From: Hemileia vastatrix | Lineage: Eukaryota; Basidiomycota; Pucciniomycetes; Pucciniales; Zaghouaniaceae | Direction of reading: 5' to 3' | Length of the DNA: 64,000 bases | Assembly (NCBI GenBank): GCA_030280995.1 | Contig: JASXTE010000001.1 | Span: 27,190,106 to 27,254,105 of the forward strand | Program-made: the position numbers and the translations under genes | Shown here: in pieces, positions 45,355-57,265 of the stretch | Layout: each line of letters starts with the position of its first letter | Position numbering within the stretch: position 1 is the stretch's first letter | Notes under the pieces: model-generated | Databases searched by the model: none | The model's input: only the letters and a program-made list of their open reading frames with translations | What the model was told of the DNA's origin: nothing

Positions 45355-46849
45355 TGTCAACCTGGATATCCCCAGGACTGAGCAAAAAGTACTTATAAGT
45401 TATGTTCTACACATGGAATATACATGGGAGCAAAAAATTAGAGTACAAAAATAGTATACATAAGTAAATTTATGTTAAAATACAAAATATGCCATTATAG
45501 CACCTTATATACACACATATATCCACCTATTATTAGTCTTATGTACTTAATATTAAGTTGTAATATGTTAGGGTGATCTTAAGAAGCTTAAATATAAGGC
45601 TACATAATTTTTAAGTAGACTTAAAGCTGTTGTTTTCATTATTTTATGTGAAAAACAAGAAATACGCTTTAAATCACTTAAAAGTTGACTATATGCACTA
45701 TAAATTTAAAAATATTAAAAATGCGCTTTGACAGATCAATTTTTTTTAATTAGGGCTATTTATTTGGCTACTCAAATGCATAAAAATAACACTTTTTAAA
45801 TTTGGTGTTTTTTATGCCAGAAATGGCTTCTGTGTACTGGCCCCATACTGCCTGCATTTTTCCCGTGTGAATAGCTTCATTTTTAGAAAAGTTAGCTTTT
45901 TCACACTATAATTACCCCACATTCTATGCCACTGTGGGGAAACATTCTAAAATAGGCAACAGGCGCTTATTTAGTGTCCTAGTTTAATTAAAAATGCATT
46001 GACCCTTATTATATGCACTAATTTAATTAATAACCTCAAGCTTGGTGCTTTAATTCACTACCACACTGAAATTTGCCTAAATTAGTCAAGGATTTATCCG
46101 TGAAAGAGCCTGCCAAGGACTGCATGTAGTTACCCCACATCTCACACTCTTTTTTTGGGTTTTTAAGTGGTTTCTCAGTCAATTTTGGTTATTTTTGAAT
46201 GGTGATTTCACATAGTATAATGTCATTATTATCCCTATCATTTCTACTTTTAATCCCCCTTAATATGGAGTAATAATTAGTCTTAATTTTTCCTTTTATT
46301 CTTTTATTTTAAATGTATTAGATGCATATACTCTCTTTTTTGCTTATTCTTTATTTTTGATGGATTATCCCTATTACTGCAGGATTTTGATGGGTGATAT
46401 TGTTCTAATTATGTTATTGGTCATTCTTTATGTCTTTGGAGAGGTGTTTTAGCTGGAATGAGGTGTCATTAATCATGTATAGGGCTGGAAAATCCAGGGG
46501 TTCATTGGGGAAGTTATTGTGTATAAAAAGAGGGGGTTTTGGGTCTTGTTGTATACATTCTTTATCATTACAATTCAAATATATAACCAATACAATTACA
46601 ATACATATCAATAGCACTTATAAAGTCTTTTCATAGTATCTGAATTATTAAATCTATTTTTCTACCAACTATAAGATTGTAAGCCATATATATAATTAGT
46701 GAGATCTATACTTCTGAGACCCTTATATTGAGTTACATTTTAATACCTATTGGATTTGTACTACAGTATTCATATAGGACCATTAAAGTCTTCTAGAAAA
46801 CTTATTATTCAAGCTAGTTCAAATCTCTGTACATGACCTCAGCCTGACA
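45355..46849 (+). repeat. gypsy-2 5' LTR
   Basis: Begins TGTCAACCTGG and ends CAGCCTGACA. A TATA box TATAAAA is at 46,522-46,528. It is followed by ATTGGGGACC, a primer-binding-like site parallel to that of gypsy-1. Confidence 0.93.
46522..46528 (+). promoter_or_regulatory. TATA box in the gypsy-2 5' LTR
   Basis: GTGTATAAAAAGAGGGGG. The 3' LTR has GTGTATAAAAGGAGGGA at the same place (about 52,641), so the element is conserved between LTRs that differ elsewhere. Confidence 0.5.
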
Positions 46850-47450
46850 ATTGGGGACCTACCTCAAGAATTCTGTTGGTTACCTTCCAGTGAGTAAAAA
46901 ATTCAAAAAGAGGCTACAAGTAAATAAAATCCCTATAGAAATATTTGGATAATTAAAACAGGTTTGGGTAATTTATATAGTGATTTCAGAAAAAGAATCC
47001 CCACTATATAATAAAATTTTGATATTGAATCAACAATTTTACCACTAATTTAACATAAAAATTGTTATTAGTGGGAGTCTGTCAATAGACCAATTAATTT
47101 TGTGATCTTTGCAGATAATAAAACAGTCAATAAAAACTGATTAATTTTTTTCTTTTAAAAGGACTCTTACTCCATTTTTCTTGGTTTGTATAACTCATTT
47201 AATATTTAAGAAGAATCTTACTGACAACTTTTCTTTTTTAAATATAAAAACACAGCTACATATTGTAGGCCAGTTAAAACAAGTGACCACATAAAAGCAT
47301 ATTTGACTTTTGGCACTTATAAATTCACTTAATACCTACAAGTAAGAAATAAAATTTTCTTCAGTGGTATTGATTAATACTGATAAAACTCCTTTTGAAG
47401 TTTTTATATCTCAAATTTCAATTTTTTGATTTAAATTCCATGTAAAAATG

Positions 47451-47988
47451 TGTGACAAAAACAATGATATTGTGAGTAATAAGGTAAAACCTTATAGCTT
47501 AAGACCTAGAGCTGAAAGACCTGTTACAGGACATTAAAATTGAGGGCCAGTATTCTCCCACCTGCAGTAACACTCCACAGATTTCTCTGGAGGAAAGGGA
47601 AAGACTTCTAAAACATATATCAATAAAGAAAACAAAAAATATCTCACAAGAACAAATTCACTCCCTATCCACTCTGGTAAACACCCTAACAATAAGAGTC
47701 AAAAACATAGTAGACCAGATAAAAAATACGGAGAAAAGAGCTTCTCAGGGTCTCATAGAAGTCAACCAAGCTCTAGTGGAAATAAAAGCTCAACCAACAA
47801 CAGTTGCGCCCAACAATTCCACATCCACACCTCCATCACAAGAGGAGGACAAAAAGATTACTGTAAGCAAATTGAAGTGGGACTGGTATGCCCAAAACTA
47901 CAACAACCCTTATCAACAGGGCTCCAGAAGTCACCCTTACAGGGGAAAGCCAAGGAGAGGCAGGGGAAATGGAATAAGACTGTGGTAA
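47451..47988 (+). pseudogene. gypsy-2 small gag-proximal ORF (homologue of the overlapping ORF in gypsy-1)
   Basis: An ATG at 47,451 gives MCDKNND and a YSLRPR block (compare YNTRSK in gypsy-1), ending at a stop near 47,540. In the other frame, about 150 codons remain open from 47,530 to a TGG-TAA at 47,988, with SLEERERLLKH and KLKWDWY shared with gypsy-1 and a basic Arg/Gly-rich tail. Its start codon position now reads ATT. It is surprising that this frame stays open in an otherwise decayed element. Confidence 0.65.
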
Positions 47989-49652
47989 GTCATCTATCTT
48001 CTCTGGATAAATTTTATAATACTAACAATGAATTAATTATAGGTAATGAGATTGATAGAGAGTTACTGGGTATAACTGATAAAGATTTAAAAAATTATTT
48101 ATTTGAAAATAACATGTTAAACTTGTGTTTACATGATGACAATGTACATAGTTTTATTGTTCACCAGGATAATACTAGTCACATTAAAATCGAACCAAAT
48201 GAAGTAAATCTTGAGCCTGATGATGAGTCTTCTGAATTGGACTCAAAAAAAATTGAATATTTTTTAAAAGAAAATCCAATGGAATCAAAAATCATTAGCA
48301 AATTATTATTAAGAATTAAAAAATTAGAAGAATTGTCTAGAGAGTCAAACAATAATACAGAAATTGTATTATTAAACCTCACACAATCATTGAGTACCAC
48401 AGACAATAGGTTAAAAATTATTGAAAATTCAAATAATGAATTAACCAATGAAAAAAAAAGATTAAACTCTGAGATTAAGAATTTACAAATTAAATTAGAA
48501 CATTCTCAGAATAATATGGCTACCATAGAGGTACATGTAAAATTATCTTTTTCAAATGTGAGTGATACCTTAACTCATGTACCAGTAATAAAAGATAGGT
48601 TACAAGGAGTAGAAATTGAAATAGCTAACATTTTGAAAAATACTGATAAATTAAAAGATAATACCTCTTATGTGGAAAGAGTACCAGTTTTTTTGAAACA
48701 CTCAGATGATAAACCAATGATTGAACATGAAAAAATTGTCATGGGCTCTGAGAATATAAAATCATTAAAGGATGAAATAAATGATTATCTTTGTAAATTT
48801 AATGAATTAATTAATATTTCTCAGGTTAGTGAAACAAAAACTAACCAAAATAACTGGCCTAAGTTAGATCAGTACCCTTCTGTTGACGAGGATTCAAAGT
48901 CTGATTGGCAACAATTCATTCAGAGAATCGATAACTTAAATATTTCATACATATTGCCTGATGAAGAAATTACATCAAAATTGATATCTTTATTTACAGA
49001 TGTGGCCTTATTATGGTTTGAATCTGTATTGAGTGAGGTAATTAACTACTTCTGGAATGAATTGAAAGGGAATTTGGTGTCCCAAAATTTAGGATCACTC
49101 AACAAAGATTATTTGAGAAAGCCAGGTATAATCCTAATGCTGGAGATAAACCCATGGTATTTTTAATGAATTTAATAAAAATCATGAAAGCCATGGATCC
49201 AAAAAAGGATTATGATGAGTGGAAAAAAAATAATATATAAATTGCTTATATCAGTCAGAGACATTATTGTAGCTAGAACTGAAACCATCAGAGATACTTC
49301 AGGGCTTATTAATATATGCAATGAAATATTATTGAACCACAAATATGAATCCAGGTATTATAATTACAAGAAAAGTGTTGAGGTAGTAAAACCTAATACA
49401 AATAAGTTACCAGTGGAGAAGAAAAAACCTTCAGCTCCCCTTGTCTCTAAAAGACAAGAAAACAACACTTGTTACAAATGTAATGAACCTTGGGATAAAG
49501 GTCATACTTGTAAGAAAAAAATTAATGTTATTGAAAACTCAAAAGATTCTGAACCAAGTAATCATGAAGATGAAAAGGAGGAATCTAGTGAGGATTGTAA
49601 AAGTAACATTTCTTACAGTGATGATGAAAATGAGATATATGTATTAGAATAG
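47877..49652 (+). pseudogene. gypsy-2 Gag remnant with zinc knuckle
   Basis: The capsid-like region aligns with gypsy-1 (NQNNWPKLDQYPS, W-Q-Q-F-I-Q-R-I-D-N-L, LPDEEITSKLISLF) until a frameshift near 49,060. The downstream part has CYKCNEPW-KGHTC (about 49,470) and an acidic Ser-rich tail, ending at a TAG near 49,652. Confidence 0.88.
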
Positions 49653-49658
49653 GATATT

Positions 49659-50723
49659 ATGTTCCTGAATTATGAAATACCTCATACAGATACATCCTTA
49701 ACTTCCATTGAAGAAGCTGAAATTATTAAATATGTATCTCATGATACTTACAAAATCACACCTATTAGAGCACCTTTTATTATATGTGGAAAAGAAACAA
49801 ATGCCATTCTTGACACTGGGGCTGCAGGTAGTGTAGTTTATATTAACACATTAACAAAACTTGATAGTAATTATAAAGAAAATCTAGAACCTGTACAGAC
49901 AAAGAACTTGAGGGGTTTTGGTTCAGTGTTAAATCCAATTGGCAAATACAAAACTGCTGTATTCTTTAAATATAATTATGGATATGTAAGAGCTGTGTGT
50001 GAATTTGTGGTAATGGATAACAATAATTGTAGTGATTTGTTTAGTATTGGAAATGAATTATTGACCAAATTTGGCATCAAAATACATCCTGAAAATAGTT
50101 GCTTCACTATAGGTGTAAATGGGAAAAGAAAATTCAAGATTTTCTCTGAAAATTTAGTTTATTCCATTGCTCCTAAAGAAGAACAACTGCATGGTGGAAG
50201 AACCACCTCAGAAGTGATGGATTTGAAAAATGAAAACCAAAAAGTCTCTTTCAGTCCTCAACTGTCAAAAATTGAAGAAAACAATATTTTGATATTTATA
50301 AAATTTTGTCCTATGGCATTTTCTCATGGTTCAAATGAACTAGTATTGGTCAAAGACCATGAGATGTTAATCTCTTTAAGTCGTGATTTAGGTAATATCC
50401 CTGGAAGCTTAAAAAAGAAACCTTAACCAGCTTCTCCTGAAAAAAGGAAAGATATTGAAGAAAACATTGAAATGTTGTTAGAAATGGGTATTGTTGAAAA
50501 AGTGGACACAAAACCTAATTATTGTGTTATTTCACCAGTTTTAATCTCTTATGAAAAAGATAAGGCAAGATTATGTGGTGATTACAGAGCTCTGAATACA
50601 TTCACTGTGGATTATATTTACCCTCTACCAAGGATATCTTATATCCATGCTACCTTAAAATTAGCAAAAGATATTTCCTGTCTGAATGGAAACAATGGTT
50701 ACCACCAGATTAAAACCATTTAA
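49659..50723 (+). pseudogene. gypsy-2 protease and start of reverse transcriptase
   Basis: The protease has the intact I-L-D-T-G-A-A-G-S active site and NLRGFGSV. A TAA near 50,424 separates it from the RT start, which shows NYCVISPVLISYE, LCGDYRALNTF and YPLPRI, then stops at about 50,720 in the block corresponding to KGYHQI of gypsy-1. There the internal deletion begins. Confidence 0.9.
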
Positions 50724-50759
50724 AATAATTACAAAGGTTATATCTACACCCTAGTACTA

Positions 50760-51296
50760 ATCCTTTATTCATATGCAACAAACATATAGAAAGCATGCAT
50801 AAGAGTGCATTCAAAGAGTGTGTAAATATGAAAATAAAAGGTGGGATAAATCTCATAAAGAATTTTAATTTGAAAAAGGAGATGAAGTCCTAATTTCAAC
50901 ACTTCATTTTAACTTACAAGGTAATGTTAAATTAAAGGACCCCTTTGTAGGACCTTTTGTAGTAAACAAAATGGTTGGTAATATTGCTGTTGAAGTCATA
51001 TTATATGCCCCATATGATAGGAAACATCTAGTTTTACCTATCTCATTATAAAAACCTTACCATACAAATGATCCTGACTTATTTCTAAAAATAAGAGGAA
51101 GGCCTAAAAAGAAACCTGAAGAAATTGTGGTAAAAGCAGAGATTGAAAAAATACTCAAGAAAAGAATCCTTACTAAATAGAAAGGAACTGAGTATTTATT
51201 AATATTTAAGGGGAAATCAAATGAATTTGATAAATGGATACTTGAAAAATAAATTTCTAATTTATCCTCCCTTCTCAAAATATTTAAACAGAAATA
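50760..51296 (+). pseudogene. gypsy-2 integrase C-terminus and chromodomain
   Basis: After the deletion junction the sequence matches the end of gypsy-1 Pol: F-E-K-G-D-E-V-L-I-S-T-L-H-F-N, GNVKLKDPF-GPFVV, E-V-I-L-Y-A-P-Y-D-R-K-H, then the chromodomain blocks K-G-T-E-Y-L-L-I-F-K and D-K-W-I. At least four in-frame stops are present. About 690 codons between YHQI and this point are missing relative to gypsy-1. Confidence 0.9.
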
Positions 51297-51475
51297 AATT
51301 TCTGTTCAACCAACTGAGGGGTTAAAAAACCAGTACTCATAATATTTTATTATGTTTTATTTCTTTAAAGAATTAATCTTTAATGCTACAGAATTTTCTG
51401 AATACCTGAAAAATAACATAAAATAAAAAAAGTGTATAACTTATCATTTTTTATTGTTTTTTTTGGGTGGGTGAA

Positions 51476-52971
51476 TTTCAGCCTGGATATCCCCAGGACT
51501 GAGTAAAAAGTACTTATAAGTAATGTTAAAAACATGGACTATACATGGGAGCAATAAATTAGAGTACACAAATAGTATACATAAGTAAAATAATGATAAA
51601 ATACAGAATATGCCATTATAACACCTTATATACAGGCATATATCCACCTTTTATAAGTCTTATTTACTTAATATTAAGTTGGGATATGTTAGGGTAATCT
51701 TAAGAACCTTAAATATAAGGCTACATAATTTTTAAGTAGACTTAAAGCTGTTGTTTTCATTATTTTATGTGAAAAACAAGAAATACGCTTTAAATCACTT
51801 AAAAGTTGACTATATGCACTATAAATTTAATAATATTAAAAATGTGCTTTGACAGATCAATTTGTCTTAATTAGGGCTATTTATTTGGCTACTCAAATGC
51901 ATAAAAATAACATGTTTCGAATTTGGTGTTTTTTATTTCAGAAATGGCTTCTGTGTACTGGCCACATACTGCCTGCATTTTTCCCGTGTGAATAGCTTCA
52001 TTTTTAGCAAATTAAGCTTTTCCACACTATAATTACCCCAAATTCTATGCCCACTGTGGGGAAACACACTAAAATAGGCAACAGGCACTTATTTAGTGTC
52101 CTAGTTTAATTACAAATGCATTGACCCTTATTATATACACTAATTCAATTAATAACCTCAAGCTTGGCACTTGAATTCACTACAATGCTTAAATTTGCCT
52201 TAATTAGTCAAGGATTTACCCATGCAAGAGCCTGCTAAGGACTGCATGTAGTTACCCCACATCTCACACTCTTTTTTTGGGTTTTTAAGTGGCTTCTCAG
52301 TCAATTTTGGTTATTTTTGAATGGTGATTTCACATAGTATAATGTCATTATTAGCCCCATCATTTTTACTGTTAATCCCCCTTAATATAGAGTAATAATT
52401 AGTCTTAATGTTTCCTTTTATTCTTTTATTTTAAATGTATTACACACATATACTCTCTTTTTTGCTTATTCTTTATTTTTGATGGATTATCCCTATTACT
52501 GCAGGATTTTTGTGGGTGAAATTGTTCTAATTATGTTATTGGTCATTCTTTATGTTTTTGGAGTGGTGTTTTAGCTGGAATGAGGAGTCATTAATCATGT
52601 ATAGGGGTGGTAAATCAAGGGGTTCATTGGGGAAGTTATTGTGTATAAAAGGAGGGAGTTTTTGGTCTTGTTTTCTACATTCTTTATCATTACAATTCAA
52701 ATATATAACCAATGCATTTACAATACATATCAATATCATTTATAAAGTCTTTTCGTAGTATCTGAATTATTAAATCTATTTTTCTTCCAACTATAAGATT
52801 GCAAGCCATATATATAATTAGTGAGATTTAAATTACTGGGACCCTTATATTGAGTTACATTTTAATAATTTTTGGATTTGTGCTACTGTATTCATATAGG
52901 ACCATTAAAATCTTCTAGACAACTGACCATTCAAGCTATTTCACTTCTCTGTACTTGACCTCAGGCTGACA
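51476..52971 (+). repeat. gypsy-2 3' LTR
   Basis: Pairs with the 5' LTR; begins TTTCAGCCTGG (TG lost by mutation) and ends GGCTGACA. It is preceded by a purine tract GGGTGGGTGAA. Confidence 0.93.
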
Positions 52972-53900
52972 GGCATCTACCTCTGTGTCAGTAAAAAATA
53001 CATATATATTTGCATTATACTTGGTCCTTTCATAATGAATTTCAATATTCAGCCACCCTATGCAGTATCTTTTACTAATCACCGCATTTAGTTAATATTC
53101 AACCCTGGGAATTTGGCAGTCATTAGGTAAACCTCAACTGCTAATTTTTTATGCACGTCATTCAGTGTTCTCAATGAATAACTAGGTATGAAAGAAGAAG
53201 AGTATATTATTTCCTATTTGTGTTTAGAGAGCACATTTTCTATTGGTTTCTAAGCATATTTTAGTAATTGAGGCTTGTAGTGTGCAGCCAGTTGTGTAAA
53301 ATAGTGAAAATTGATAAAATTGGTGATGAGTAGTGATTATAGTGAATTGAAAAGATAATGTGTGAAACAGTGGTGGAATCAAGGGTGTGATTAAGTATCT
53401 TGATGAGAAATGCAAAATGAAAAAAATTTGGAAGGGAGAGGTGAGAGTTAATGACGCAAAGTAAGTATCTGTAAGTATATATACTTACTTTTACCCAGAA
53501 TTTACCAAGATGAATAGCTAATTTGAGGTCTAAATGACATGATGCCGGAATATTCATCAAAGTAAAAGTTAAGTATGCATGGAGCGGGGTGTTACCAACA
53601 CGGTGGTAGATGCCCTAAGGTATTATAATTGCATATATTGTATTTAATCATTAATTTTACTTAGGGATGCCTTGTGTAGACCACTCTTTTGCCTGAATCG
53701 GGGACCACCCTTCTATTTTTAGTGTCATGTGGCCCCAGCATGATGCTTCCAACCACCAGCTGCCACCAGCTGTCAATTCCATAACTGAATCACATACAAT
53801 GTATTATGCAATAGATGAGACTCTTCCATTTTTCTGAACTTCAGTAAAATCTACTTTGTTTTTCTTAAAAATTTTCACTTATATGTTTAAAAAAGCAATC

Positions 53901-56700
53901 ATGGAATCTCCATCACCTCCAACCACTTTATATGAAACATTGAGTGATGCAGAAAAAGCCACCAGACACTTTTCTGCCAATCAAGGAGAAAGTCTAGTTT
54001 ATATCCAATCCAATCAAGATAGGTCGGGTAGAGTTAAGCAAGTCCTCTTAGGCTGTCACCATTCCCGTAAATATGATGACAAAAAGCATCATCTTCCTGG
54101 AAGTACATGTATACGGACTCAAAAGGTTTTCCAATGTGATTTTCCATGGAGAGCAAAAGTTATACGTGGCTTGGCAACACAATTGATAAAAAACTACCCC
54201 AAAAGTTTTTGTGAACCCATCTTAAAATCTTCTCAAAGTAATGTAGGAATTAAAAAGTTTTTTGCTTATTTTTATTTTACTGATAAGTGCCATTCTTTAA
54301 GAAGCTCCTCAACTCCTCAGATGAATTTTTTGATACTAGTGAAAATAATAGTAAAAAAATCAAATGGAAACTTGTTTATGAGAATATTTCTCATAACCAT
54401 CACATGGATCCAGATCTCTCATTTTATGCTTCTGAGAGAGTTCTCACTGAAGAACAACAAAATATGATTAAACATCTTCATCATGCTGGTGCACCACCCA
54501 ATCTCATACTCACTGCTTTGCATTCACAAGATCCCGTTCTGAATGTTATTCCAAGTGATATTTACAATATCTGTTATGATTCTCGCAAAAAAAAGTTGAA
54601 TGGGCTAACTCCGATAGAATATCTCTTGGATTGGCTTGAAAGGGAGAAAATAATCCATGAATATAAGGTAAATGAAAATATTCAAATAACTCACCTTTTT
54701 TTTGCTCCAAAGGAGAATGTTGAAATTCTTCACAATTTTCGTAACATCATCCTAATGGATTGTACTTACAAGACAAACAGGTGAGTTCTACATTTATTCT
54801 ATGGTGATTTTCGTAGAGCTAATGTTTTATTTTTAAAATACTGAAAATAAGGTACAAGATGCCCTTGCTACATGTAGCAGGAACAACTTGTACCTGCCAT
54901 ACTTTTTCAATCTGTTTTATTTTTCTTAGTCATGAAAAAATTGATGATTACTTGTGGGTGTTGAATAATGTTAAGAGTTTACTTCCAGAAGGCAAGGATT
55001 TTGGTGTCATTGTCTCAGATTGTGATAAAGCACTTTTTTTTGCTATTGAACCCCACTTTCCAACTTCAAAAAGATTATTGTGTGCCTGGCACATCAATAA
55101 TAATATTGTTTTAAAATTAAAAAAGAAATTTGAGTCTGACAAGGAGTAGGAAGCTTTTCAATCAAATTGGAAATGTGTCATCAATTCAATTGACAAATTA
55201 GAATATCAGAAAAATATTAGAAGAATTTACAATCTATACTCTCTGGATATCATAAACTATTTAGAGACCCAATGGTTGGTTCATAAGGAGCACTTTATTT
55301 TGGCATGGACTAGGCACATACCTCATTTCAATAATCCCGTTACATCTCAAATCAAAGGTAAACATGCTGCAATTAAAAATTGGCTAAATGTTTCAACTGG
55401 AGATTTATAATCTGTAACATCCAGATTAATATTATCTATCACTAGTCAAGCGCAAAAAATCAGGGCTGAAATTATAAACAATGATACTACTAGTCTGCCT
55501 AAGCAACAAGGGAGTTTTTGGTGTCAGGTCAGATAGATAGAAAATTAAATATTCCCTATTCTCTGTTTCTAATATGTTATCTCTTTATTAGGTCCAACTT
55601 TTCATCTCACATGCAGGATTGAGAAAGGTTCATCACGAGTATCAAAAATCACAACTTCTTCAACCACAATCTCCTCAATGCACAAAAATTTTTAGCACCA
55701 CCATGGGTCTACCATGTTGCCATCAAATAAAAGAAATTTTAAAAGAAAATGATGCAACACTCCCTATTTCTCTCTTTCATCAACAGTGGTGGCTTAATCC
55801 TTCAAAAACATCTGCAGTAAAAATAGAAGGCTTTCAAGAAATTAAAATCAGTAATATTCTCTCCCTACTTCAAGACTTTTATGACCATGTGCCTGATTAC
55901 CAAAAGCAAGAGATTGAAGGTCAACTGTTAAGTATTGCTCGTGGTGCAACCCTCAAGTAAAATCAAGAGCCAAAATTTCTGCACAATGTACAAGGACAAC
56001 CCAAAAAACCTAAATTTGAGCCACAAGATCCATCAGGCTTTGAATACCTTGCTAAACCAAAGGTAAATCTCTTGGTAAAATTACATAAGTGTGGTTCTTG
56101 TTCAAAAACTGGCCACAACATCAGAAAATGCCCATCTAGCCTTTCATCTTCACTTCTAATTCCCAAAGCACTTCAATTTTGTCTTCAAGAAATGCATGAT
56201 GTTCCTTGTGATGGTCATTGTGGTTTCTCCTCTCTTGGCAAATCACTGGGACCTGAGTGGTCATGGAATTCAGTTCGCTGAGCTTTGGTTGAGCATTTAT
56301 TGCATAACATAGATGTGTATATTTTCTTATTTGATGAAAAAAATTATCAGAAATACTTGATGAAATCAGATTCTTTGATGTGTCAGAGCCAAAAGAAAAT
56401 TGGTTTACTTTGCCATTTTATACTATTACTGCAGCTGATACATTTAAACATCCGCTTGTAGTACTGCATGGGGATGAATATGTACATACCACATCACTCA
56501 CATATGTACCTAGGATATTTACAGGATTTACAAGATCATTGGTCATGGTCTTTGATCCCAAAGCCAGACATTTCTATCAGGGTATCTTATTACTGGGTGC
56601 TCCTCTTCCACCTATGTGTTGTGGATTTTTTAGTAATAGTGATGAATCTCAAACACTCAAAGCCTGGAATGATGCACTTGGAGTCCAGCTTAGCTTATGA
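53901..56700 (+). pseudogene. MULE-1 transposase with FAR1/GCM-type, MULE, SWIM, CCHC and OTU domains, broken
   Basis: Start chosen at MESPSPPTT. Domains in order: a C/H DNA-binding cluster of FAR1/GCM type (STCIRTQKVFQCDFPW ... HNHHMDPD, to about 54,410); the MULE catalytic core with MDCTYKTN (first Asp, 54,760), a 71-nt intron (54,781-54,851) rejoining as RYKMPLLHVAG, VSDCDKAL (second Asp, 55,017) and CAWHI; SWIM-type zinc site MGLPCCHQI (55,705) after a 64-nt intron (55,528-55,591); zinc knuckle CGSCSKTGHNIRKC (56,090); and an OTU-like cysteine protease start PCDGHCGF (56,205) continuing to 56,700. At the usual catalytic Glu the sequence reads SQIKGKH, so Glu appears changed to Lys. Stops are at about 55,147, 55,408, 55,958 and 56,279, with frameshifts at about 54,300 and 56,300-56,380. 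It cannot be active. Confidence 0.88.
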
Positions 56701-57265
56701 TTCTCACATGAAACTTCAGTAGATAGATTTAGTAGTTCAGTGATTTAAATAGAATAATACTATTTGCTTTTTCCTCAGGTCTACTTTTGCATTTACGGCT
56801 ACATCGAAAAAGGTTGGTGCAGAAATCAAAAATTCACCCCAACTTACCCAGAATTTTTTTATATTTTTTTGTCCCACCAGCTTGTCATTTGTCTGTCTCC
56901 AGCTTTTCGCAAGTGTCACTAGATGAGGATCTAGTTTACACTTGGTTTGCTTGCATATATTCTATTACTTGATTGATCAGCCCCTGAGCTGGGTTGGTGG
57001 GGTGGAGGGGGCTCTCAAGAAATTGCCCCACACATTTTGCACTTTCTCACCCATATTTACATTCATTTTGTCTTCCCCCCTCCCTCCTCAAAAGTAAGTC
57101 TTCTCCTGGTTTTATTTTTTATATTTCATTAATTTTTTCTTTTCTTTTTTCTTTATTTATTTTCTCTTCTCTTTATTTTATTGATGGTTTTTTTTCTCAA
57201 TTGCTATATTAAAGTAATGTAAGTCATTTTTTATTTCTCTTTTTATTTTATTTTTTTCTCCTCAG
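56701..57265. other. MULE-1 inter-gene segment, one arm of an inverted duplication
   Basis: T/C-rich, no gene. From 56,779 onward it is repeated in reverse at 60,339-60,912 together with the first exon of the next gene. Confidence 0.7.

Larger units (their letters stand above)
45355..52971 (+). mobile_element. Decayed Ty3/gypsy retrotransposon (gypsy-2)
   Basis: LTRs at 45,355-46,849 (1,495 bp) and 51,476-52,971 (1,496 bp) are flanked by a perfect target duplication GGCAT (45,350-45,354; 52,972-52,976). The coding region is related to gypsy-1 throughout but has stops, frameshifts and an internal deletion that removes most of RT, RNase H and integrase. The LTRs differ at many positions, so the insertion is older than gypsy-1. 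Confidence 0.95.
45349..53615. mobile_element. Small non-autonomous DNA transposon (645 bp without insert), split by gypsy-2
   Basis: The left end GGGCAT (45,349-45,354) continues after gypsy-2 as CTACC (52,977), giving GGGCATCTACC. The right end is GGTAGATGCCC (53,605-53,615). The host LTR sequence on both sides is TAA (45,346-45,348 and 53,616-53,618), a 3-bp target duplication typical of PIF/Harbinger. The internal 639 bp (52,977-53,615) show no recognised gene. Confidence 0.85.

Noticed and set aside
46414..46636. Opposite-strand ORF pair also present at 52,536-52,758
   Set aside because: Both copies are in gypsy-2 LTRs at the same position, so the repetition is the LTR pair and not a gene family.
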